Shown here one piece after another: positions 1-5,836 of a stretch of DNA of 6,484 nt (its first letter is position 1; the number at the start of each line of letters is the position of its first letter). A model generated the notes under the pieces. That model worked only from the letters and a program-made list of their open reading frames with translations. It made no database searches and had not been told where the DNA came from. A program made the translations under genes and the position numbers. The stretch spans positions 1 to 6,484 of the forward strand of contig JALVEF010000531.1 of NCBI GenBank assembly GCA_027031185.1, in the 5' to 3' direction. Origin of the DNA: Saprospiraceae bacterium (GTDB lineage: Bacteria > Bacteroidota > Bacteroidia > Chitinophagales > Saprospiraceae).

Positions 1-37
1 GTTACAAAAATAGATAAGTTGAATTCGGGACGGTGAG

Positions 38-47
38 CCTGCGCCGG
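38..47 (+). repeat. CCTGCGCCGG copy just downstream of paralogue A
   Basis: CCTGCGCCGG here is the exact reverse complement of 4072-4081. AGCCTGCGCCG (36-46) also matches 4054-4064 exactly. The copies lie just outside the two ends of the repeat-gene pair. The element is short, so chance in a GC-rich region is possible. Confidence 0.4.
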
Positions 48-49
48 AC

Positions 50-1960
50 TTACATTTTGATCAGTTTGCCATGTTCTACGGGCCGGCCATTTGTGAAGAC
101 GGTGTAAAGGATGACGCCCTTGGCTATTGTGCTGATATCCAGTGTGTTTTTGCCATCAGCCAGCTCGTGTTGTTGTAAAGGGCGACCGGTGATGTCGTAG
201 AAATAGATCACGGTTTGGTAACCGGAGCCGATGAGCGTGACGGTCACTTTGTCTTTGGCCGGATTGGGGAATATATTGAATGCTGCTTTGGTGAGGGGGA
301 GATTGCAAGATATCAGGATATCTTCTATGCTGCTACATCCGGCGGGACTTGCGTAAAACAACACATCGCCCGATATGGCACCGGGTGTGGTGAGGAGTTC
401 TTTGATGCCGCAGCAGTCGGTCAGCCTAAAGTTGAAGTAGAGAGTCAGTCCATTGCCGATGGAGTAGAGGTTGGAGAGCGCATCGAGATTGGTAAGGAGC
501 GCGTTGAAGTAAAGAGTCAAGTTTCCACCGATGGAGTAGAGGTGGTTCAGTCCGTCGAGGTTGGTCAGGGCGTCGTTGCTTCCGAAATGGACCGTACCGC
601 CCACAGAGTGGAGATTGCTCAGCCCGGCAATACTGGTTAATGAATCGTTGCCGGTCAGTTCCAGGTCTCCGCCGATGGTGCTCAGGCTGCTCAGCATATC
701 CAGATTACCCAATTTCGTAACTACAATATGCAAGTCTTGGCCGATGGTTGTCAGTTGGTTTAGTCCGTTAATATGGGCCAGTGACTTACTGTAAATATTG
801 AAGTCACCGCCAATGGATTTGAGCTGGTCGAATCCGTTGATTCCTTTCAAATGCTTGTTGGCTTTAATGGTGAAATGGCCGCCGATAGTAGTCAACTCAT
901 TAAAGCCGCTGATTTCGAGTAATTTGGTATTAAAAGAAATTTTGAGATACTCACCGATTGATTTAAGATGCTTGAATCCCTTGATCTGCGTGAGACTCAT
1001 GTTGAAATCTATTAAAAGATGCCCGCCCACGTGGGTCAACTTTCCAAATCCTTGGATTTGTTTTATGTTGTAATTGTTTTCGATATTTAAATCATTGCCG
1101 ACGAAGGCCAGTTGATTGAGCGGGTTGAGATTGGTTAGCGAGAAGTTGTTCTTGATGATGAGGTCTTCACCGACAAAGCTCAAATGGGAAAGCCCGTCAA
1201 GACTGGTCAACGAATCATTGTAGGTAATGCTACAAAAGCCTGGTACAGAATCAATGTTGCTCAGTACATCAATACTCTTGAGTGCCCGATTGTAGGAAAT
1301 ATCTATATAATTGAGAGATGATGAGTTTAGGTTGCTGAGCGCATCTATGTCGGTTAAGGCGGGATTATTGAAAATGCTAATAACATTTATTGATGTCAGG
1401 TGACTGAGCCCATTGATATGGAGGAGAGAACGATTGCCTTGAAGATACAGGCCCCCGATGGTAGTGAGCTGACTAAATCCGTTGATGTCTATCAATTCGG
1501 AATTGAAGGAGATATTGAGAAAGCTGCCGATCGAGGTCAGTTTGTTGAATCCGTTGAGGTGTTTTACGGCACTTTTGACGCATTCGACATAGCCGCCAAC
1601 TGTCACGAGATTGTTAAAGCCGTTGATTTGAGTTAGGGCGGAATCATTACGGAAAACTAAATTGCCGCCGATGGAGTCGAGCTGGTTCAGTCCGTCTATG
1701 TTGTCAAGGAGCGGATTTCCGGTGATTTCCAGGTCCCCGCCGATATAAGTGAGCGGACTCAGCCCGTCCAGATTGGTGATGTCCCCGCCCTGAATGATGA
1801 CCGGGCCGGCAATCTTCGTACACCCCGGATAGTTAGTCGCAAAGCTGTCTATCTGACCCTGCGTGGTGAAGCTGATGCTGTCAATGGTGCATTGCCCGCC
1901 ACCGCGTAGTGCGAAAAATAAGGAGACCGACAGAACAAAAAGCGAGAGGTGTTTTTTCAT
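50..1960 (-). CDS. T9SS-secreted leucine-rich-repeat surface protein (paralogue A, 636 aa)
   Basis: Predicted exported repeat protein; its binding partner is unknown. Residues 1-23 form a signal peptide (MKK, hydrophobic core, ending GGGQ). Residues 24-59 are an N-cap bounded by Cys24 and Cys47, a likely disulfide. About 19 repeats of 23-25 residues fill 60-512, with consensus L-T-x-I-x-G-hydrophobic-N-x-L-T-S-I-G-G-x-L-x-I-x-x-N, resembling receptor-L-domain-type solenoids. A C-cap follows with Cys516, Cys517, Cys542 and Cys552. Residues ~560-636 are a T9SS type A sorting domain: FPNP, a central FYDITGR strand, and GKLIKM at the end. This domain implies export across the outer membrane and surface attachment or release. 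The ATG at 1958-1960 is chosen because the signal peptide starts there and the upstream leader matches that of the paralogue. It lies 59 nt downstream of the paralogue's stop, so it is probably co-transcribed. The frame is intact. An adhesin or ligand-binding role is inference only. Confidence 0.93.
   Translation of the reverse strand: MKKHLSLFVLSVSLFFALRGGGQCTIDSISFTTQGQIDSFATNYPGCTKIAGPVIIQGGDITNLDGLSPLTYIGGDLEITGNPLLDNIDGLNQLDSIGGNLVFRNDSALTQINGFNNLVTVGGYVECVKSAVKHLNGFNKLTSIGSFLNISFNSELIDINGFSQLTTIGGLYLQGNRSLLHINGLSHLTSINVISIFNNPALTDIDALSNLNSSSLNYIDISYNRALKSIDVLSNIDSVPGFCSITYNDSLTSLDGLSHLSFVGEDLIIKNNFSLTNLNPLNQLAFVGNDLNIENNYNIKQIQGFGKLTHVGGHLLIDFNMSLTQIKGFKHLKSIGEYLKISFNTKLLEISGFNELTTIGGHFTIKANKHLKGINGFDQLKSIGGDFNIYSKSLAHINGLNQLTTIGQDLHIVVTKLGNLDMLSSLSTIGGDLELTGNDSLTSIAGLSNLHSVGGTVHFGSNDALTNLDGLNHLYSIGGNLTLYFNALLTNLDALSNLYSIGNGLTLYFNFRLTDCCGIKELLTTPGAISGDVLFYASPAGCSSIEDILISCNLPLTKAAFNIFPNPAKDKVTVTLIGSGYQTVIYFYDITGRPLQQHELADGKNTLDISTIAKGVILYTVFTNGRPVEHGKLIKM
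425..1783 (-). repeat. 72-nt coding repeats of paralogue A (19 units)
   Basis: These encode residues 60-512 as about 19 tandem units near 72 nt (24 codons), four of 69 nt and two of 75 nt. Similarity between units is mostly at protein level. The best DNA-level neighbours I found are the last two units, 431-502 and 503-574, which match at about 50 of 72 positions by hand count, including an identical 10-nt block. Units at residues 179-250 lose the IGGxL core and are the irregular part of the array. Confidence 0.85.
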
Positions 1961-1973
1961 CAGTTGGAGATTT
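1961..1973 (-). promoter_or_regulatory. Translation-initiation leader of paralogue A
   Basis: Read on the minus strand, AAATCTCCAAC lies just before the ATG, followed by two further bases. The same 11-mer precedes the start of the paralogue at 4033-4043. Neither leader has an AGGAGG-like Shine-Dalgarno sequence, which is common in Bacteroidota. The conservation supports the chosen start codons. It may only reflect the duplication rather than a specific function. Confidence 0.55.
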
Positions 1974-2019
1974 GTTTTATCAATTCGGCACCCGCATGAG
2001 GCACATGTAATAGATTTCG

Positions 2020-4029
2020 TTACAGTTTTATCAACTTTCCTTGTGCGAAAGGTACACCATCTTTTGAGATGGTGTAAAGGATGACGCCCCTGGGTAAGCT
2101 GCTGATATCCAGTGTGTGGTGGGCGCCCGGTAGTTTTTGTTGGTCCAACATACGTCCGGAGACATCATAAAACCCGATCACCGCTCCGCGGTGAAATCTC
2201 TTTATTGTTACATTCAGCAGGTCATCGGTGGGATTGGGGTAGATGCTGATATCGGCGGCGGAGGATGCGCCGTAAACAGCGGTAATGCCGCAAGCCATTT
2301 GGACTTCGTCTATGCTGCTGCATTCGGAAGGGTTGTCATGGATCTCTATCGCTCCGGCGATGGCACCGGGCGTGGCGAGGAGGTCTTTGATGCCGCAGCA
2401 GTTGGTGAGGCTGGCATTGGCTTCTATGGTCAGATCGTCGCCAATGTCGTGGAGTTGGTTCAGCCAGTCCAGGTTGGTGAGAGCGGAATTATTGGAGATG
2501 CGCAATACATGGCCAATGAAGGAGAGTTTGTTCAAGCCTTGGGGATTGTGCAAGAGGTCATTTTGATCAATGAAAAGAGCTCCGGCGATGGAGGTGAGCT
2601 GACTGAAACCGGTGATTTGGGTCAGGGCCTCGTTGTTGTTGATGCCGATGGTACTGCCGGCGGCGGTGAGTTGGTTAAAGCCGGATATTTCGGTCAAAGC
2701 GGGGTTGGAGTTGATGGTGATAAATTCAGAGATACTATCCAGTTGGTTAAAGCCTGATATTTGTGCCAGTGCATCATTGAACCAGATTTGGATGTGGCCA
2801 TTGATGGAAGCCAAATTATTAAATCCATTGATATCGGTCAATGCATTATTGTGTAGGATATTTAAGCTGCCGCCAATCGTATGTAGATGCTCCAAGCCGT
2901 CGGTCTGTGTCAAGCTGGCATTTTGAAGGATATTTAAATCCGTCCCTATATGTGTCAGCTGATCCAGTCCGCCTATTTGGGTAAGGCTGTCATTGTGTTC
3001 AATGACTACATTACCGGCGACGGACTTGAGTTGTTTTAGACCGGAGATGCGAGAGAGCTTGGCATTGTAATGGATGATGCAATTGCCCCCGATCGAGGTC
3101 AGCGCATTCAAGCCGCCAATAGAGTCTAATTGGTCATTGCCCTTGATGGTTAGATCCCCGCCAATGGACGTGAGTGCGTCAAAGGCCTCTATATCAGGTA
3201 AAATATGATTGCCCGAAATGTTTACATCCTTGCCGACAGTGGTGAGGTGGTGGAAACCGTTTATTTGGGATAGGGAGGATCCTCCAATGGCCAAACTGCC
3301 ACCGACGGTGGTTAGCATATTAAAACCGTTGCAATGGGGAAGGTTGTCATTGCCTCCAATGTGCAGATTTTCGCCCACTGTGGTGAGTTGATTCATCTCA
3401 CCGATGTAAGTCAATGCATCATTGCCAACGATTGTAAAAGACCCTCCGACGGACACCAATTGGTCCAGGGCCTTGACTTCCGTCAATGCGTTGTTATACC
3501 TTATCGAGATGTCGCTGCCCACTGTGACGAGCTGGTCCAACATGTCCACATCTTTTAGATCACTCATGCTGAAAATCTCAAATAACCCGCCGATATGGGT
3601 TACTTGGTGGAAGCCATTGATTTCTTCTAAGCCATAATTGAGCGCGATACTTAAGTGCCCGCCGATAGATTCGAGCTGGTTCAGTCCTTGAATTTGGGTC
3701 AGGGCATGATGGTGTGAGATGAGCAGACTGCCCCCGATTTCGGCCAGGTTATTGAGCCCGCTGATATCGGACAATTGGCTGTTGGATTGGATTTTCAAAT
3801 CTCCATCAATGGAAGTGATCTGGCTCAGCCCGTCCAAATTTTTGATGGAAGAATTGTTTGAAATTTCGACATCCCCGAGGATATGCGTACACCCCGGATA
3901 GTTAATCGCAAAACTGTCTATCTGGCCCTGCGTGGTGAAGATAATGCCATTGGACAGACATTGTGCAGTAGCGGGATGGTACCGGGATAGGGCGACCAAC
4001 AATAATAGTAAGGTGAGTACTTTTTTCAT
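2020..4029 (-). CDS. T9SS-secreted leucine-rich-repeat surface protein (paralogue B, 669 aa)
   Basis: First gene of the minus-strand pair and a full-length paralogue of its neighbour. Signal peptide 1-23 (MKK, a leucine-rich core, ending ATAQ). N-cap 24-61 has Cys24 and Cys47 and is almost identical to that of the neighbour. About 20 repeats occupy 62-540. They are very regular: all are 24 residues except one of 23 (230-252). Typical units read LTxIxGFNQLTSIGGxLxI with an Asn near the end. The C-cap carries Cys544, Cys545, Cys570 and Cys580. Residues ~592-669 are a T9SS type A sorting domain (YPNP, GFYDVSGR, terminal GKLIKL), so the mature protein should reach the cell surface. A Bacteroidota-type promoter at 4172-4203 and a structured leader precede it. 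The family suggests protein or glycan binding, but no enzymatic motif is visible and the ligand cannot be named. Confidence 0.93.
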   Translation of the reverse strand: MKKVLTLLLLLVALSRYHPATAQCLSNGIIFTTQGQIDSFAINYPGCTHILGDVEISNNSSIKNLDGLSQITSIDGDLKIQSNSQLSDISGLNNLAEIGGSLLISHHHALTQIQGLNQLESIGGHLSIALNYGLEEINGFHQVTHIGGLFEIFSMSDLKDVDMLDQLVTVGSDISIRYNNALTEVKALDQLVSVGGSFTIVGNDALTYIGEMNQLTTVGENLHIGGNDNLPHCNGFNMLTTVGGSLAIGGSSLSQINGFHHLTTVGKDVNISGNHILPDIEAFDALTSIGGDLTIKGNDQLDSIGGLNALTSIGGNCIIHYNAKLSRISGLKQLKSVAGNVVIEHNDSLTQIGGLDQLTHIGTDLNILQNASLTQTDGLEHLHTIGGSLNILHNNALTDINGFNNLASINGHIQIWFNDALAQISGFNQLDSISEFITINSNPALTEISGFNQLTAAGSTIGINNNEALTQITGFSQLTSIAGALFIDQNDLLHNPQGLNKLSFIGHVLRISNNSALTNLDWLNQLHDIGDDLTIEANASLTNCCGIKDLLATPGAIAGAIEIHDNPSECSSIDEVQMACGITAVYGASSAADISIYPNPTDDLLNVTIKRFHRGAVIGFYDVSGRMLDQQKLPGAHHTLDISSLPRGVILYTISKDGVPFAQGKLIKL
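2410..3846 (-). repeat. 72-nt coding repeats of paralogue B (20 units)
   Basis: These encode residues 62-540 as 20 tandem units, nineteen of 72 nt and one of 69 nt (residues 230-252). The motif IxGFNQLTSIGG recurs with substitutions in nearly every unit. The units have diverged in DNA sequence, which argues against very recent expansion by slippage. There are no non-coding spacers, so this is a protein solenoid rather than a CRISPR-like array. Confidence 0.87.
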
Positions 4030-4043
4030 CCCGTTGGAGATTT
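4030..4043 (-). promoter_or_regulatory. Translation-initiation leader of paralogue B
   Basis: On the minus strand AAATCTCCAAC is followed by GGG and then the ATG, with an A-rich second codon region (AAAAAA). It is the counterpart of the element before paralogue A and helps fix this start. No canonical ribosome binding site is visible. Confidence 0.55.
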
Positions 4044-4055
4044 ATTCTACAAAAG

Positions 4056-4081
4056 CCTGCGCCGCCGCCCGCCGGCGCAGG
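4056..4081 (-). promoter_or_regulatory. GC-rich hairpin in the 5' leader of paralogue B
   Basis: A perfect 9-bp inverted repeat, CCTGCGCCG (4056-4064) and CGGCGCAGG (4073-4081), encloses an 8-nt loop. In the minus-strand transcript it sits about 27 nt before the start codon and is followed by CTTTTG. On the plus strand it is followed by GGTTTTTA. No plus-strand gene ends just before it, so a leader structure for the minus-strand gene fits better than a terminator. It could also be a dispersed extragenic palindrome, since its arm recurs at 38-47 and 4128-4136. Confidence 0.6.
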
Positions 4082-4127
4082 TGGTTTTTACTTTGATTCC
4101 AGGTAACTGTTCAAGTGCGCTTATACA

Positions 4128-4136
4128 CCGGCGCAG
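4128..4136 (+). repeat. Third copy of the hairpin arm (CCGGCGCAG)
   Basis: CCGGCGCAG repeats the right arm of the hairpin at 4072-4080 in the same orientation. Eight of its bases (4129-4136) can pair perfectly with 4057-4064. In the leader RNA of paralogue B it could therefore compete with the 9-bp hairpin. Pairing is seen in the sequence; any regulatory effect is inference. Confidence 0.45.
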
Positions 4137-4171
4137 CTAAATAATTCCTTATAAGATAGCCCTAGTACAAA

Positions 4172-4203
4172 CAAAGATACCACTTTTTTGATGATTCTAC
4201 AAA
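4172..4203 (-). promoter_or_regulatory. Bacteroidota-type promoter for the repeat-protein pair
   Basis: On the minus strand TTTG (4203-4200) is followed after 20 nt by TATCTTTG (4179-4172). This fits the known Bacteroidota sigma consensus TTTG, 19-21 nt, TAnnTTTG exactly. Transcription would begin near 4165 and give a leader of roughly 135 nt before the ATG at 4029. I saw no comparable promoter in the 59-nt gap between the two repeat genes, which supports co-transcription from this site. Confidence 0.7.
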
Positions 4204-4260
4204 TTTTCCCCGTGCGGCCGGCAAAAACCAAATGCGTGTGGAGGCGTTATCAGGGTATAA

Positions 4261-5619
4261 ATGCCCGCTATGAAATCTATCAATCCCTATGACTTATCCT
4301 TATTGGGTGAATACCCCGAATGGACGGAGGCGCAGGTGGCAGAGGCCATTGCGCTGTCGCATCAGGCATTCCTTCAATGGCGCCGCCGTGTGCTCGACGA
4401 CAGGCTCCGCAAAATTGCCCGGCTGGGTGCGCTGCTGCGCCGCGACAAGGAGCCAATCGCCCGTCTGATGTCGCAGGAGATGGGTAAGGTCATCCAGGAG
4501 TCCTTGAGCGAGGTGGAAAAGAGTGCCCGTCTGTGCGATTATTATGTGGAACACGCCCCCTTGTTTTTGGCCGCCCGTCATGTCAAGACCGAAATGCGCA
4601 AGTCCTATGTGGCCTACCAGCCATTGGGGAGCATCCTGGCCGTCATGCCGTGGAATTTTCCGCTCTGGCAGGTGATGCGGGCGGCAGTGCCTGCGCTGGC
4701 CGCCGGCAATGTGATGTTGCTCAAGCACGCATCCAACGTGCAGGGTACGGCCCTGATGATCGAGAAACTGTTTTTGCAGGCCGGCTTTCCGGTTGGTGTG
4801 TTCAAGACGCTGGTGATCGGCGCCCGGCGTGTGGCGGATGTGCTGAAGGCCCCTACCGTCGCCGGCGTGGCGCTGACGGGTAGTGAAAAGGCCGGTGCGG
4901 CGGTAGCCTCCATCGCCGGCAGCCATATCAAGCGCCAGGTACTGGAGCTTGGCGGCAGTGATCCCTTTATCGTGATGGACGATGCCGATCTGAAGGCGGC
5001 TGCCAATGTGGCCGTCGCCTCCCGCTTTTTGAATACGGGGCAGTCCTGTATCGCGGCCAAGCGCTTCATCGTGCACGCCACCGTGCACGATGACTTTTTG
5101 TCCGAGGTAGAAGCGCGGCTCAAGCGAAAGCGCATCGGTGATCCGCTCGCCGATGATACGGAAATCGGACCCATGGCCCGTCTGGATTTGGCCGACACAT
5201 TGGAAAGCCAGCTGCGACGCGGCCTGGACGAGGGGGCAGAACTGGTCACCGGCGGAGAGCGGGACCGATGCCTGTTTGAGCCGACACTGGTGACACTCTC
5301 CAAGCCGGATAATGCCTTGTTGCAGGAGGAAGTTTTCGGCCCGCTGATGCCCGTGGTACGATTTGAGACCGACGAGGAAGCTATTCGCATGGCCAACGAC
5401 ACCCGCTTTGGCCTCGGCGGTTCGGTCTGGACGAAAGACCTGGAAAAGGGCGAGCATCTCGCCCTGCAAATCGAAGCCGGGTCCGTCTTTGTCAATGGGC
5501 TGGTGCGTTCTGATCCCCGCCTGCCTTTCGGAGGCATCAAAGACTCCGGTTACGGTCGCGAGCTGTCGGAAGAGGGCATCCGTGAGTTTGTCAATGTGAA
5601 AACCGTAGTGATTGACTGA
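4261..5619 (+). CDS. NAD(P)-dependent succinate-semialdehyde dehydrogenase-like aldehyde dehydrogenase (Sad/YneI type)
   Basis: Cytosolic enzyme of 452 residues predicted to oxidise succinate semialdehyde, or a similar aldehyde, to the acid with NAD(P). In GABA or putrescine breakdown this feeds succinate into the TCA cycle. Landmarks: PWNFPLWQVMR at 130-140 with the conserved Asn132; the cofactor Lys155 in LLKHAS; general-base Glu229 in LELGGSDPFIV; nucleophile Cys263 in NTGQSCIAAKRF; EEVFGP at 356-361; FGGIKDSGYGRELS near the C-terminus. The LLKHA and NTGQxCxAAKRF signatures and the overall spacing fit E. coli Sad (462 aa) better than GabD. The length is normal and no catalytic residue is missing. 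ATG 4261 has AGGG five bases upstream; ATG 4270 is an alternative, since the conserved INP segment begins soon after it. No clear promoter was found. The gene is visibly more GC-rich than the repeat genes. Substrate choice is inferred from family likeness. Confidence 0.92.
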   Translation: MPAMKSINPYDLSLLGEYPEWTEAQVAEAIALSHQAFLQWRRRVLDDRLRKIARLGALLRRDKEPIARLMSQEMGKVIQESLSEVEKSARLCDYYVEHAPLFLAARHVKTEMRKSYVAYQPLGSILAVMPWNFPLWQVMRAAVPALAAGNVMLLKHASNVQGTALMIEKLFLQAGFPVGVFKTLVIGARRVADVLKAPTVAGVALTGSEKAGAAVASIAGSHIKRQVLELGGSDPFIVMDDADLKAAANVAVASRFLNTGQSCIAAKRFIVHATVHDDFLSEVEARLKRKRIGDPLADDTEIGPMARLDLADTLESQLRRGLDEGAELVTGGERDRCLFEPTLVTLSKPDNALLQEEVFGPLMPVVRFETDEEAIRMANDTRFGLGGSVWTKDLEKGEHLALQIEAGSVFVNGLVRSDPRLPFGGIKDSGYGRELSEEGIREFVNVKTVVID

Positions 5620-5674
5620 CCCGTCCGTATTTGCCCTGATTTATTGGGTAATTTTGCGCCCTATTTCAATTTTT

Positions 5675-5706
5675 TTTGCGTTTGTGACCTGTTTTCGGTT
5701 TCTTTG
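5675..5706 (+). promoter_or_regulatory. Possible promoter for the esterase-like gene
   Basis: TTTG (5675-5678), a 20-nt gap and TTTCTTTG (5699-5706) match the Bacteroidota promoter pattern with one mismatch (TT instead of TA). Transcription would start near 5713 and run through the palindromes at 5736-5791 before the GTG at 5837. The region is T-rich, so a chance match is plausible. Confidence 0.35.
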
Positions 5707-5735
5707 TCCCTAGATTATTTCATACTAATTGGGGT

Positions 5736-5791
5736 AACTATTTAGGTCCCCGCCGTTTTTAGGTGTAAAATGGTGGTACCTAAATAGGTAC
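5736..5791. promoter_or_regulatory. Paired operator-like palindromes before the esterase-like gene
   Basis: The right site is a perfect inverted repeat, GTACCT AAAT AGGTAC (5776-5791). The left site, AACTATTTAGGT (5736-5747), is the same palindrome (ACCTA-NN-TAGGT) with one mismatch. Their centres, 5741.5 and 5783.5, are 42 bp apart, about four helical turns. The surrounding 5733-5750 and 5775-5792 form an inverted repeat with 15 of 18 matches. A degenerate further copy, ACTATTTGAGT, follows at 5790-5800. Spacing and symmetry suggest dimeric regulator binding or an RNA hairpin. No regulator gene is in view. Confidence 0.5.
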
Positions 5792-5836
5792 TATTTGAGT
5801 TACATGTTTTCGTTTTGATATTTAAATCCACGAAGA

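Larger units (their letters stand above)
5620..5836. other. Intergenic region between dehydrogenase and esterase
   Basis: AT-rich spacer with no convincing gene. A run of eight T (5670-5677) follows only weak GGGT/GCCC pairing (5645-5661), so a terminator for the dehydrogenase is possible but poorly supported. The right half carries the candidate promoter and palindromes. ATG at 5804 opens a four-codon frame (MFSF) that stops at 5816-5818, in the same frame as the esterase. Confidence 0.5.

Noticed and set aside
109..1960. Lipoprotein signal (Cys24 directly after the signal peptide) in both repeat proteins
   Set aside because: The residue before the Cys is Gln and the preceding residues do not form a lipobox. 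Cys24 more likely pairs with Cys47 in the N-cap, and export is explained by the T9SS domain.
1950..2019. Separate promoter for paralogue A in the 59-nt gap
   Set aside because: No TAnnTTTG element with a paired TTTG was found on the minus strand in this gap; co-transcription is simpler.
2137..2757. 206-codon open frame on the plus strand inside paralogue B, and similar ones at 215-640, 561-1073 and 3209-3901
   Set aside because: They are antisense shadows of the 72-nt coding repeats: one open antisense unit makes them all open. The translations lack family features, and the minus-strand protein is convincing end to end.
425..3846. Regular 72-nt periodicity suggesting a CRISPR or satellite array
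   Set aside because: Units are contiguous, codon-phased and encode a consistent protein repeat. There are no unique spacers and no cas genes.
4056..4090. Hairpin followed by TTTTTA as a plus-strand rho-independent terminator
   Set aside because: No plus-strand gene ends upstream of it; it lies between two divergent genes, and the T run is separated from the stem by a few G and T bases. A leader structure or extragenic palindrome fits better.
4300..5540. Long minus-strand frames opposite the dehydrogenase (389 and 308 codons)
   Set aside because: These are antisense to a complete aldehyde dehydrogenase with all catalytic residues. Long antisense frames are expected in GC-rich genes and these show no recognisable domain.
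5643..5678. Terminator after the dehydrogenase
   Set aside because: There is a run of eight T, but only a GGGT/GCCC pairing nearby, too weak to call.
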